Of a DNA stretch of 64,000 bases, positions 54,839 through 63,635 are shown one piece after another. Source of the stretch: CAYOWK01 sp964407665 (GTDB lineage: Bacteria > Pseudomonadota > Alphaproteobacteria > Caulobacterales > Hyphomonadaceae); the NCBI GenBank assembly GCA_964407665.1, contig CAYOWK010000003.1, forward strand, positions 1-64,000, given 5' to 3'. Below the pieces are notes generated by a model. The model was not told the DNA's origin. It saw nothing but the letters and a program-made list of their open reading frames with translations, and made no database searches. Every line of letters begins with the position of its first letter. Positions within the stretch are counted from its first letter, which is position 1. The translations under genes and the position numbers were made by a program.

Positions 54839-56449
54839 CTACTCAGCCGCCCTGACGCTGCCACCCGGCCCAGAGGCTGCGGCCGCCGCTGCGAGTTCGG
54901 TCGCCAGCTTCTGAACGCCGCCGATGTCCATCTTGCCGGTTCCCAGAACCGGGATCGAGCCGACATGGTAGATTTTCCGGGGCAGCGACAGTTCGTTGAC
55001 GCCGTGGTGCTTGCTCCACCGGATCAGGTCCGTGCGATCCGCCGACGGGTTGGTTGTCAGAAGAACGATCTGTTCGCCCTTGCGGCCATCAGGCAAGACA
55101 GCGGCCGCATGCTCATGATCCCGCCAGACCGTCGAAGCGACGTTCTCGACCACGCCGAGGGAGACCATTTCCCCTCCGACCTTCGCAAACCGCTTCAGGC
55201 GGCCACGGATGGTCAGCATGCCCTCGTCATCGTCGGCCACCACGTCGCCGGTATCGTGCCAGCCGCCGGGCAGCACCTTCAGTGCGCCTTCGCCGCCAGC
55301 GGCCAGGTAGCCGCCCATCACATTGGGCCCGCGCACGTACATGCGTCCGCCTTCCGTGATGCCTTCCTGCGCCTCGAACCGGACTTCGACACCGGGCAGG
55401 GGGCGCCCGACGGTGCCCGGCCGGTTCATACCCGGCTGGTTCAGCGCGATGACCGGCGCCGCCTCGGTGGCGCCATAGCCTTCAAGAAGTTCAACGCCAA
55501 AGCGCTTGCTGATGGTCTGACGCGTCTCGTCCCGGACACGCTCGGCGCCGCACACCACATACTTCAGGTGGGCCAGTTCATCGCCCGAACTCGCGCGGAT
55601 GTACTGGTTCACGAAGGTGTCGGTCGACAGCAGGAGGGTGGCGCCAGTCTCCTTGACCCGTTGCGCGATGATCTTTGCTTGAAGAGGGGACGGATGCAGC
55701 GCTGCTTTCACGCCAATCAGGATTGGAAGCAGGACCCCGCCGGTCAGCCCGAAGCAGTGAAAAACCGGCAGCGGATTGTACATGATCTCGTCAACCGCCA
55801 GCGCGCTGGGGACGTGATTGTAGATCTGGTGAACGTTGGCAACGAGGTTGCGGTGGGACAGGACTACGCCCTTTGGCTCCCCCTCGGTGCCTGACGTGAA
55901 CAGGATGACCCCCGGCTCGGATGGCTCGAGCAGACGTGCGACCGCCCAGGGCGCTATCGGGCCGACAACGGCGGCGGCCTTCTGGCTCAGTCCCAGCCCC
56001 GCCTTGACGTCTTCGAGGTAGACGATCTCCGCCAGAGGGGCGAGTTCGGCGATCAATCCGTCGAGCTCGCCTTTCTCGATGAAGGCCCGGGCGGTCACGA
56101 TCCGCTTGATCTTGCCAAGGTTCAGGGCGCTTTTCAGCGCCCGCGCGCCAGCCGTGAAGTTGAGCATGGCGGGGATGCGGCCATAGGCCGACAGGCCGAA
56201 AAACGTAACGGCTGACGCAGCGCCCGTGGGCAACATGACGCCGACGGCTTCTTTCGGGGCGGTCCCTTTCTTGAGGGCCCCGCCAAGCGCAAAGGCGGCC
56301 TGGACCAGTGCATCGTAGGTCAGCCGCCTATCATCGGCGTCGTGGATGATCTCGCGTTGGCCCCCATGTTCCTTGCGAGCATCGAGCAAGGCACGAAAAA
56401 CGTTCTTTTCCGCATTGGCGGGGTCAAACGCAGAGCGCACAGACGCCAT
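54839..56449 (-). CDS. Aas-like acyl-ACP synthetase/AMP-forming ligase
   Basis: The 536-residue ANL enzyme matches the C-terminal synthetase half of Aas: the P-loop ILFTSGTEGEPKGVVLSHRN, LPVFHCFGLTGG, LEGYGATEAAPVIALN, WHDTGDVV, RLKRFAKVGGEMVSL, and the terminal lysine in PVLGTGKMD. It lacks the Aas acyltransferase domain. It likely activates fatty acids for ACP or phospholipid repair. ATG 56449 has a GGGAGAG ribosome-binding site; the longer frame to 56542 runs through the promoter region. It diverges from lipA. Confidence 0.88.
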   Translation of the reverse strand: MASVRSAFDPANAEKNVFRALLDARKEHGGQREIIHDADDRRLTYDALVQAAFALGGALKKGTAPKEAVGVMLPTGAASAVTFFGLSAYGRIPAMLNFTAGARALKSALNLGKIKRIVTARAFIEKGELDGLIAELAPLAEIVYLEDVKAGLGLSQKAAAVVGPIAPWAVARLLEPSEPGVILFTSGTEGEPKGVVLSHRNLVANVHQIYNHVPSALAVDEIMYNPLPVFHCFGLTGGVLLPILIGVKAALHPSPLQAKIIAQRVKETGATLLLSTDTFVNQYIRASSGDELAHLKYVVCGAERVRDETRQTISKRFGVELLEGYGATEAAPVIALNQPGMNRPGTVGRPLPGVEVRFEAQEGITEGGRMYVRGPNVMGGYLAAGGEGALKVLPGGWHDTGDVVADDDEGMLTIRGRLKRFAKVGGEMVSLGVVENVASTVWRDHEHAAAVLPDGRKGEQIVLLTTNPSADRTDLIRWSKHHGVNELSLPRKIYHVGSIPVLGTGKMDIGGVQKLATELAAAAAASGPGGSVRAAE

Positions 56450-56475
56450 ATTACTCTCCCTGACCCCACCCGGAT

Positions 56476-56501
56476 GGCTTCCCTGCTGGAAGCCTGTTTT
56501 T
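56476..56501. promoter_or_regulatory. Hairpin plus T-run in the divergent aas-like/lipA region
   Basis: GGCTTCC-CTGCT-GGAAGCC (56476-56494) followed by TGTTTTT has the form of an intrinsic terminator on the plus strand. It lies in the 5' leader of the minus-strand synthetase gene, so it may stop antisense transcription or act as a leader structure. Confidence 0.45.
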
Positions 56502-56617
56502 GTTAATGCGCCGTAATATAGACGGTTGCGGTCAAGACACAAACGGGCGTCATACAGCCCGGTTCCCTGCGGCTCCGGAAGCCCTTACATGTTCGGGAAA
56601 CTGGAGTAACAGGCAGA

Positions 56618-57586
56618 ATGGCCACTCTACTCGACACCACCGGCGGCGCTCCCGAGAAGCCGCGTCACCCGGAGAAGCAGAACCGGCCGGACGCGCCTAT
56701 CCAGCGCAAACCGGCCTGGATCCGGGCCAAGGCTCCGGTCAGCGAGGGCTATCTGGAAACGCGCGCCATTGTCCGGGCGGCGCGACTGAATACTGTCTGC
56801 GAGGAGGCCGGCTGTCCGAACATTGGCGAGTGCTGGCAAAAGAAGCACGCCACCATGATGATCATGGGCGACACGTGCACACGCGCGTGCGCCTTCTGCA
56901 ACGTGCGCACAGGGATGCCCCAGCCGCTGGATCCCGACGAGCCGCGTCGTGTCGCTGAAGCCGTCGCAACGATGGGGCTCGAGCACGTGGTCATCACGTC
57001 GGTCGACCGCGACGATCTCGCCGATGGCGGCGCAGAGCATTTCGCTGCGGTGGTTCGCGCAATCCGGGCCGCTTCCCCGGGCTCGACGATCGAAATCCTG
57101 ACGCCGGATTTTCTCCGCAAGGGAAGGGCCGCAGAGATCGTCATCGACTCGAAGCCGGACGTGTTCAACCACAACCTCGAGACTGTCCCGCGCCTGTACC
57201 TCTCGATCCGGCCAGGGTCACGATACTACGCATCGCTTCGCCTACTGGAGCGGGTGAAGGAGCGTGATCCGTCCCAGTTCACGAAGTCCGGCCTGATGGT
57301 CGGCATGGGTGAAACCCGGGAAGAGGTCATGCAGGTCATGGATGACATGCGTACGGCAGGCGTCGATTTCCTCACCGTCGGCCAGTATCTCCAGCCGTCG
57401 CGCAAGCACGCAGCGATTGACCGCTTCTGGACCCCCGAGGAGTTTGCGAACCTCGAGACTATCGCACGGGCCAAGGGGTTCCTTCAGGTGGCCTCCAGCC
57501 CCATGACCCGTTCGTCCTACCATGCCGGCGATGACTTCCGAGTCCTGCGCGCGGCGCGCGCCTCGCAACTGGCCCGGCAAGCCTGA
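56618..57586 (+). CDS. lipA: Lipoyl synthase
   Basis: LipA is a radical-SAM enzyme that inserts two sulfurs into the octanoyl chain made by LipB. The 322-residue product has the auxiliary-cluster cysteines in CEEAGCPNIGEC, the radical-SAM CxxxCxxC motif in CTRACAFCNV, the VITSVDRDDLADGGAEHF signature and the C-terminal PMTRSSYHA. A GGAG site precedes ATG 56618. The COQ10-like gene follows after 9 bp and is probably co-transcribed. Confidence 0.97.
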   Translation: MATLLDTTGGAPEKPRHPEKQNRPDAPIQRKPAWIRAKAPVSEGYLETRAIVRAARLNTVCEEAGCPNIGECWQKKHATMMIMGDTCTRACAFCNVRTGMPQPLDPDEPRRVAEAVATMGLEHVVITSVDRDDLADGGAEHFAAVVRAIRAASPGSTIEILTPDFLRKGRAAEIVIDSKPDVFNHNLETVPRLYLSIRPGSRYYASLRLLERVKERDPSQFTKSGLMVGMGETREEVMQVMDDMRTAGVDFLTVGQYLQPSRKHAAIDRFWTPEEFANLETIARAKGFLQVASSPMTRSSYHAGDDFRVLRAARASQLARQA

Positions 57587-57595
57587 CGTTCGCCG

Positions 57596-58066
57596 ATGAC
57601 CAGTGTGAAGCGGCGACTTGTCCTGCCTTACCGGCCTTCGGATCTCTATGATCTCGTCGCCGACATCGGGCGCTATCCGGATTTCATCCAGTGGATTCGC
57701 CGGCTGACGATCCTCGACAGCCAGACGATCGACGGGCTCTGGAAGGCGCGCGCGGAAACCGAAGTCGGGTTCCTGACCTTCACCGAGCGGTTCACCTCGG
57801 AGATCACCGGAAACCCGGCGGCTCTGGCCATCGACGTGGTGCAGGTGAGGGGGCCGTTTCGCCGGCTCCGGAATGCCTGGCGCTTTGCCGAGGCGCCAGG
57901 AGGCTGCCAGGTCGACTTCTCGATCGACTTCGAATTCCGGAACTTCATCCTTCAGGCGCTGGCCGAAACGAATCGCGACTTTGCCGTTTCGGGCGTCATC
58001 GACTCGTTTGTCCGGGAGGCCTCGCGCCGTTTCCAGAAACGGGATGCGGTGGGCGCCTCGACTTGA
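57596..58066 (+). CDS. COQ10/RatA-like START-domain protein
   Basis: The 156-residue protein is one START/SRPBCC domain: RRLVLPYRPSDLYDLVADIGRYPDFIQWIRRL, FLTFTERFTSEITGNPAALAIDVVQVRGPFRRLRNAWRF, then VSGVIDSFVREASRRF. In mitochondria and proteobacteria the family binds ubiquinone or related lipids and supports respiration. RatA toxin annotation in other genomes reflects the same fold. Linkage to lipA is common in alphaproteobacteria. Its stop lies 15 bp from the convergent pncC stop. Confidence 0.88.
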   Translation: MTSVKRRLVLPYRPSDLYDLVADIGRYPDFIQWIRRLTILDSQTIDGLWKARAETEVGFLTFTERFTSEITGNPAALAIDVVQVRGPFRRLRNAWRFAEAPGGCQVDFSIDFEFRNFILQALAETNRDFAVSGVIDSFVREASRRFQKRDAVGAST

Positions 58067-58081
58067 ACGTGCCGGGTCGCC

Positions 58082-58573
58082 TCAGCCGATCATCCGCCGG
58101 GACATCTCAAGTGCTTCCACGATCGTCAGCCGCCGAACCTCGCTGCGGCCGACGTCGCCATACCGCATCGCCTGGTGGAGGATCGGCCTGTTCTCCCGCG
58201 CCACGGCTATGTGGACCAGCCCAACCGGCTTGAGCGCGGTTCCACCGCCCGGACCGGCCACGCCCGTCACGGCTACAGCCAGGTTTGCCCGCGACTCCTT
58301 GAGCGCACCCTCAGCCATCAGCCTCGCCACGGGCTCTGACACGGCCCCGTGGTCGGCAATGAGGTCGCCGGGAACGCCAAGCAGCTCCTCCTTGGCGCGG
58401 TTCGAATAGACGATGAACCCACGCTCGACGACATCCGAGGACCCGGCGATTTCTGTCAGGAGCCCCGCGATGAGACCACCGGTGCAGCTTTCGGCGGTCG
58501 CGATCTTGACCCGCCGCGACCTCGCTTCATCCAGAACGAGTCGGGCAAGGTTCAGCATTCGGTCATCGAACAT
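58082..58573 (-). CDS. pncC: Nicotinamide-nucleotide amidohydrolase (CinA C-terminal domain)
   Basis: The 163-residue protein is a stand-alone CinA C-terminal domain with TAESCTGGLIAGLLTE, VYSNRAKEELLGVPGDLI and AVTGVAGPGGGTALKPVGLVHIA. It deamidates NMN to NaMN in NAD recycling. The frame extends to 58627, but ATG 58573 (MFDDRMLNLARLV) suits the family. The ispDF gene lies 72 bp upstream on the same strand. It lacks the N-terminal MoCF domain of full-length CinA. Confidence 0.9.
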   Translation of the reverse strand: MFDDRMLNLARLVLDEARSRRVKIATAESCTGGLIAGLLTEIAGSSDVVERGFIVYSNRAKEELLGVPGDLIADHGAVSEPVARLMAEGALKESRANLAVAVTGVAGPGGGTALKPVGLVHIAVARENRPILHQAMRYGDVGRSEVRRLTIVEALEMSRRMIG

Positions 58574-58645
58574 GTCGCCGACTCCAGCGGGGAGGCGCCA
58601 CGCTACCTGATCGCGCCTCCCGCGCAACCACTGCCGCCTGAAGGA

Positions 58646-59812
58646 CTAACCTCTCAACAGGACAACAGCCTGGGCCGCGATGCCTTCCTGCCGACCGGTG
58701 AATCCGAGTTTCTCTGTCGTAGTCGCCTTCACGCTGACCGCATCGAGAGGCAGCCCCATCGCCTCGGCGGTCGCAGCGCGCATCGCCTCCCGGTGAGGGC
58801 CGATCTTCGGCCGCTCGCAGATCAGGGTGACGTCGACATTCTCGACCGCGAGGTTCCGGTCGCGCGCCAGCTTCACCGCATGCTGCAGAAACAGAATCGA
58901 GGCTGCGCCTTTCCATTGCGGGTCCGACGGCGGGAAATGATCGCCAATATCGCCCAGCGCCGCAGCGCCGAGCACCGCATCTGTGATCGCATGCCAGCCC
59001 ACGTCGGCGTCGGAATGTCCCTCAAGGCGGTGGGTGTGAGGGACGCGAACGCCGCAGATCGTGACGAAATCGCCCGGCGCAAACGCGTGGACGTCGAACC
59101 CTGATCCGACCCGTACCCGTGCCCGCGTCAGCAATCGTTCCGCAACCGACATGTCGTCCCCTTCGGTGACCTTCATGAGCTCTGTCCGGCCGGGGGTCAG
59201 GACGACCCGTGCGCCCGTCGCCTCGACCAGGGCCAGATCATCGACCCAGTCCCCGGTTTGCGCCTCATGAGCATCGCGAATGACGGCATAGCGAAAAGCC
59301 TGGGGCGTCTGGACCCTCATCAGGCCGGAGCGGTCGACCGTCGTCAGGCGCCCTGTTTCGTCAACGCGCTTTAGGGCGTCTACAACCGGGAGGGCGGGGC
59401 AGGCGGCGTCTGCGGTTTCGAGCGCGTGGAGCAGCTCGTCCACGACTTCCATGGAAAGCCCAGGCCTTGCCGCGTCATGGATCAGCACCCGTGCAGGGTT
59501 CGAGCTGGCCAGCGCCGCCAGACCATTGCGCACCGAATCGCTGCGGGCCGCCCCCCCTTCGACCACCTCGAGACGATTGTCCGCCGGTAGCACCGCCTGG
59601 GTGGCCGCGCGCTGACCGGACGGCGCCACCACAATCAGCGCCTCCAGGTTGCGGCAGCGCAGCAACGTTTCGACGCTCCAGACGAGCATTGGGCGCCCCC
59701 CGATGTCCCGGAATTGCTTGGGGATCGGGCCTCCGAGTCGCTGGCCGGCCCCTGCCGCAACGATCACGGCCGAAAAGGTGTGGCGAATATGAAACGCCTC
59801 ATGATTGAGCAA
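58646..59812 (-). CDS. ispDF: Fused IspD/IspF enzyme of the MEP pathway
   Basis: The 388-residue bifunctional protein joins IspD (MEP cytidylyltransferase; IVAAGAGQRLGGPIPKQF, VLIHDAARPGLS, AVPVVD-like region) to IspF (MECDP synthase; VGSGFDVHAFAPGD, LEGHSDADVGWHAITDAVLGAAALGDIGDHFP with the metal-binding Asp/His). Such fusions are common in alphaproteobacteria. It shows that the organism makes isoprenoid precursors by the MEP route, which makes the HMG-CoA reductase at 27 kb notable. Confidence 0.96.
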   Translation of the reverse strand: MLNHEAFHIRHTFSAVIVAAGAGQRLGGPIPKQFRDIGGRPMLVWSVETLLRCRNLEALIVVAPSGQRAATQAVLPADNRLEVVEGGAARSDSVRNGLAALASSNPARVLIHDAARPGLSMEVVDELLHALETADAACPALPVVDALKRVDETGRLTTVDRSGLMRVQTPQAFRYAVIRDAHEAQTGDWVDDLALVEATGARVVLTPGRTELMKVTEGDDMSVAERLLTRARVRVGSGFDVHAFAPGDFVTICGVRVPHTHRLEGHSDADVGWHAITDAVLGAAALGDIGDHFPPSDPQWKGAASILFLQHAVKLARDRNLAVENVDVTLICERPKIGPHREAMRAATAEAMGLPLDAVSVKATTTEKLGFTGRQEGIAAQAVVLLRG

Positions 59813-59850
59813 AAATGACGCCTTTCCCGAAGAAACGGAGTTGTGCTAGC

Positions 59851-59880
59851 TTGAGAGTGCCCAACATTTAAGCATATTCT
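59851..59880 (+). promoter_or_regulatory. Candidate promoter of the dusB-ntrBC operon
   Basis: TTGAGA (59851-59856) and TATTCT (59875-59880) are 18 bp apart, 20 bp upstream of the dusB start. Assigned by eye. Confidence 0.4.
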
Positions 59881-59900
59881 GACCTGGGCCAGGTGAGTGA

Positions 59901-60893
59901 GTGTTCAACGTCGGCGACATAGCTATCCATGCACCCGTCTTCCTGGCGCCGATGTCAGGTGTGACAGACGCAGCCTTCCGGACGCAAGCGGCGCGGTTTG
60001 GCGCGCCGGCGGTGGTGACGGAAATGGTGGCAGGGGCAGAGTTGGCAAACGGAACGACAGAATTTGTCCGGCGTGCTGCACCGCACTCGGGGGCTGGTCC
60101 GTACATCGTCCAGCTGGCGGGCCGCGATCCGGAATGGATGCGGGTCGGAGCTGAACTCGCGGAGGCGTCCGGCGCCGATATTGTCGACATCAACATGGGG
60201 TGCCCCGCCAAGAAGGTAACGGGCGGCCAGTCCGGCTGCGCCCTGATGCGTGAACCTGACCTCGCGCGCCGTCTGATTGCTTCAACGGTCGCCGGTACGC
60301 GTCGGCCGGTAACTGTCAAGATGCGGCTTGGCTGGGACGACACCTGCCTGAATGCGCCGGAAATCGCCCGAATGGCCGAGGGCGAGGGCGCGCAGATGGT
60401 CACAATTCATGGCCGGACCCGCAACCAGTTCTATGAAGGTCGCGCGGACTGGACGCGCATCGCACCCGTGGTCGAGGCCCTCTCGATACCGGTCATCGCA
60501 AATGGCGACATTCTGGACGCCCGCACCGCGCAGGAGGCCCTCGATCAGTCCGGGGCTGCGGGCGTGATGATCGGACGGGGAGCCGTAGGGCGCCCATGGC
60601 GGCTCTATGAAATCGCGACTGAACTCGCTGGCGGAACCTTCGAGGCGCCCGCGCCGGACGAGAAGCTCGCGTCGATGGAGGCGCAGGTCCGGGACTCCGT
60701 AAGCCTTTATGGCGAGAGGCTCGGCGTGCGCGTCGTTCGCAAGCACATCGCCGCCTTTGTCGATGCCTGGTCGGAAGACCAAGGCCTTGATGACGCCGTC
60801 ACGATCCGCAAGCGCCTCTGCCAGCACGACAACGCCGCCGCCCTCATCGAAGACCTGTTTTCAAGCCTAGAGCCGTTCAGGACTGCCGCATGA
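59901..60893 (+). CDS. dusB: tRNA-dihydrouridine synthase (NifR3)
   Basis: The 330-residue flavoenzyme reduces tRNA uridine to dihydrouridine. It shows FLAPMSGVTDAAFR, DINMGCPAKKVTGGQSGCALM with the catalytic cysteine, VKMRLGWDD, and GVMIGRGAVGRPW. The GTG start is supported by the promoter position and family N-terminus. It leads the classical nifR3-ntrB-ntrC operon; its stop overlaps the ntrB start (ATGA). Confidence 0.95.
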   Translation: MFNVGDIAIHAPVFLAPMSGVTDAAFRTQAARFGAPAVVTEMVAGAELANGTTEFVRRAAPHSGAGPYIVQLAGRDPEWMRVGAELAEASGADIVDINMGCPAKKVTGGQSGCALMREPDLARRLIASTVAGTRRPVTVKMRLGWDDTCLNAPEIARMAEGEGAQMVTIHGRTRNQFYEGRADWTRIAPVVEALSIPVIANGDILDARTAQEALDQSGAAGVMIGRGAVGRPWRLYEIATELAGGTFEAPAPDEKLASMEAQVRDSVSLYGERLGVRVVRKHIAAFVDAWSEDQGLDDAVTIRKRLCQHDNAAALIEDLFSSLEPFRTAA

Positions 60894-61978
60894 TCACCGC
60901 CGTCAACGAGTCGAGCACCGCCTCGCGAATGCTGGACGCGATGCCCTTTGCGGTCATCGGCCTCTCGCGGCGCGACGCAGTCACGTATGTGAACCCGGCT
61001 GCAGAGAACCTCCTCGGACGCAGCGCGCCGCTGCTGCTCGGACGGGCGATGAGCGAGATCCTCTCGGCGGACGCGTCGCTGATCGACTACATCGGACAGG
61101 CCCGCCGCCAGGGTGGGGTCGTGTCGGTCCGGGGTGTGCGGCTGGCGAGTTCGCACATTGCTCAGGTGGAAGTGGATGTCGCCGTGGCTCCCGAGGGAGA
61201 GGTGGGCGGCCTGGTCCTTTCACTGACGCCATCACGGGCCGCGCAGGACGAAAAGACCGCCGATGAAGTGGCTGCGTTCGCGCAGATTGCGCGCATGCTT
61301 GGGCATGAGGTCAAGAACCCGCTGGCCGGTATCGTCGGCGCCGCCCAGCTGCTTGCGCGCAAGGCTGACGATCACCAGCAGCCGCTGCTGACGCTGATCC
61401 GTGAGGAGGGGTTGCGCATCCAGCGGATCGTCGATCGCTTCACGGCTTTCGAGACGTTCTTCAGCCCTCGCACCCGTCTGACCAATGTGCACGAAGTCCT
61501 CGACAGCGTCGTCTCTCTGGCCAAGGCCAGCTTTGCCGCCAACGCCGTTCTTGACCTGCAGTATGACCCGTCCCTGCCTGAGATCGAGGTCGACCCGGAT
61601 CATCTCCACGAGGCCTGCCTGAACCTCGTCAAGAACGCGGCGGAGGCGTCAGCCGAGGGGCCGCGCAAACCCCGCCTCGTGATTTCGACACGCTACCGCG
61701 CAGGGTTCCGCTTTACGGGGCGCGACCTGCCGCTGTCGCGAGGGGCTCTCGAAATATCGGTGGGCGACAACGGGCCGGGCGTTCCCGAAACGGCGGTCGC
61801 GCGTGTCTTCGAGCCCTTCTTCACCACGAAGTCCGATGGGGCCGGCATTGGCCTCGCGGTGGTCGCGGAAATCATGTCGGCTCACGGTGGCCACATCTCA
61901 CTCGATAACAGTCCGGGCGGCGCCTGCTTCCGTCTCCAGTTTCCACTTACGCGCACCAAGGGAGGCGCAAAGTCATGA
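60890..61978 (+). CDS. ntrB: Nitrogen regulation sensor histidine kinase NtrB
   Basis: The 362-residue kinase has an N-terminal PAS-like domain (LDAMPFAVIGLSRRDAVTYVNPAAENLLGRS), the phospho-acceptor His in ARMLGHEVKNPLAGIVGAAQLL, and ATPase boxes (N-box LVKNAAEAS, G1 SVGDNGPGVPE, G2 GAGIGLAVVAEIMSAHGG). It phosphorylates NtrC and responds to PII proteins. It has no membrane segment, so it is cytoplasmic. It overlaps both neighbours by 4 nt. Confidence 0.95.
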   Translation: MITAVNESSTASRMLDAMPFAVIGLSRRDAVTYVNPAAENLLGRSAPLLLGRAMSEILSADASLIDYIGQARRQGGVVSVRGVRLASSHIAQVEVDVAVAPEGEVGGLVLSLTPSRAAQDEKTADEVAAFAQIARMLGHEVKNPLAGIVGAAQLLARKADDHQQPLLTLIREEGLRIQRIVDRFTAFETFFSPRTRLTNVHEVLDSVVSLAKASFAANAVLDLQYDPSLPEIEVDPDHLHEACLNLVKNAAEASAEGPRKPRLVISTRYRAGFRFTGRDLPLSRGALEISVGDNGPGVPETAVARVFEPFFTTKSDGAGIGLAVVAEIMSAHGGHISLDNSPGGACFRLQFPLTRTKGGAKS

Positions 61979-63393
61979 GCGGACCGACCATTCTCGTTGC
62001 AGACGACGACGCCAGCGTTCGTCTCGTCATCGGCCAGACCCTTGCCCAGGAGGGTTATCATGTCAGGTCGACCAATACGATGTCTGCGCTCTGGCGCTGG
62101 ATCCAGGCCGGCGAGGGGGATCTCCTCATCACCGACGTCTACATGCCGGATGAATCCATCTTCGACATGCTTCCGCAGATCCGCCGGGCGAGGCCTGATC
62201 TCCCGGTGATCGTCATCAGCGCGCAGAGCACCGTGCTGACGGCGGCGCAGGCGGCGGACCATGGCGCCTACGACTATCTCCCCAAACCGTTTGACATCGA
62301 CCGGCTGGCCGAAACGGTCCGTCGCGCGCTTCAGAAGAAGCCGACCCGCGCCATGGAGCCAACCGGCCGTCGCGCCGAGAAGGATGAGGCGCTGCCGCTC
62401 ATCGGCCGTTCGAAGCCCATGCAGTCGGTTTATCGCGTCATCGCGCGCGTCATGAACAATGATCTGACGGTTCTGCTTCAGGGAGAGTCCGGCGCCGGCA
62501 AGGACCTGACGGCACGGGCCATCCACCATCTGGGCAAGCGCAAGGTTGGGCCCTTCGTGGCGGTCAGCCTTGCCGCCCTCCAGCGCGATCAGGTGGAAGA
62601 GGAGCTGTTTGGAGCCACCAAGGATGAGCAGGGGCGCCGGCGTGGCCGTGTCCACGAGGCGGATGGTGGAACGCTGTTCCTCGACGAAGTCGGCGACATG
62701 CCGCTGGAAGCGCAGACGCGACTGGTTCGCTTCCTTCAGGATGGCCGGTTCACCTCCTCCGGAGAGACGCTGGATATCCGTATTGTGGCGTCCACCAAGC
62801 ATGATCTCCGTGCGCTTGTGGACCAGGGGCTCTTCCGCGAAGACCTCTATTACCGGATCAACGTTGTCTCGCTGACCCTGCCGCCGTTGCGCGAACGCAA
62901 GGAAGACATTCCCGATCTGGCGTCCGCATTTCTGGTGCGCGCCAAGAAGGAAGGACTGCCGGAGAAGCAGCTCGACAAGAGCGCCTTCGATCTTCTGGTC
63001 GCCTATGACTGGCCCGGCAACGTGCGCGAGCTGGAGAACGTCATCCGCCGGCTTTCGGCGCTCAGCCCCGAGCCGGTGATCTCGGCCCGCGAAGTCGAGC
63101 GGGAGTTGCGGTCCAATACCGCCCGTCCCGCTGCGGAGCGGGATTTCGAGGCGGAGGTGGAGGCGCTACTGTCTCGTCACTTCATCTCGGCACTCAGCGC
63201 TGATCCAGACAAGGATCCCGATGCGGGCGAAATCTATCAGACGGTCATCGAGCAGGTGGAGCGGCCGCTCATCAAACTCGCTCTTGCGGCAACGAATGGA
63301 AACAAGGTGCGCGCCGCAGCCCTGCTTGGCCTCAACCGCAACACATTGCGCTCCAAGATCAACGGCCTTGGCGTGGGCGGCGGTATGGACTGA
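61975..63393 (+). CDS. ntrC: Nitrogen regulation response regulator NtrC, lacking GAFTGA
   Basis: The 472-residue regulator has a receiver domain (phospho-acceptor Asp54 in LITDVYMP), an AAA+ domain with Walker A GESGAGKD (residues 170-177) and Walker B GGTLFLDEVGDMP (about 231-243), and a C-terminal Fis-type helix-turn-helix (NKVRAAALLGLNRNTLRSKI). The sigma-54-contacting GAFTGA loop is missing: after ELFG the sequence runs ATKDEQGRRRGRV and is about four residues shorter than usual (62605-62652). It may act at sigma-70 promoters, as known for Rhodobacter capsulatus NtrC. Confidence 0.95.
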   Translation: MSGPTILVADDDASVRLVIGQTLAQEGYHVRSTNTMSALWRWIQAGEGDLLITDVYMPDESIFDMLPQIRRARPDLPVIVISAQSTVLTAAQAADHGAYDYLPKPFDIDRLAETVRRALQKKPTRAMEPTGRRAEKDEALPLIGRSKPMQSVYRVIARVMNNDLTVLLQGESGAGKDLTARAIHHLGKRKVGPFVAVSLAALQRDQVEEELFGATKDEQGRRRGRVHEADGGTLFLDEVGDMPLEAQTRLVRFLQDGRFTSSGETLDIRIVASTKHDLRALVDQGLFREDLYYRINVVSLTLPPLRERKEDIPDLASAFLVRAKKEGLPEKQLDKSAFDLLVAYDWPGNVRELENVIRRLSALSPEPVISAREVERELRSNTARPAAERDFEAEVEALLSRHFISALSADPDKDPDAGEIYQTVIEQVERPLIKLALAATNGNKVRAAALLGLNRNTLRSKINGLGVGGGMD

Positions 63394-63635
63394 CGCCGCA
63401 GTCTCCAACGCCGCGGACTGTTTCTTCTGCAACTAGGCTGTTGCGCCAGAGCCGCAGTGTGTGCTCTGTACGCAACACGGATGGATCTGTTCCGCGCCCT
63501 GATTTCCCATAATCGGGATACTTACCGGGTGCGGAGGATGCAGGGCGGGGGCCCGCGGAAGCGCCGAAGTCGCCACTCGTCGACGAGTCCTTCCGCAACA
63601 TCCCGGCGCATTTGCCGGCCTGGTAGGTGTAGTGG

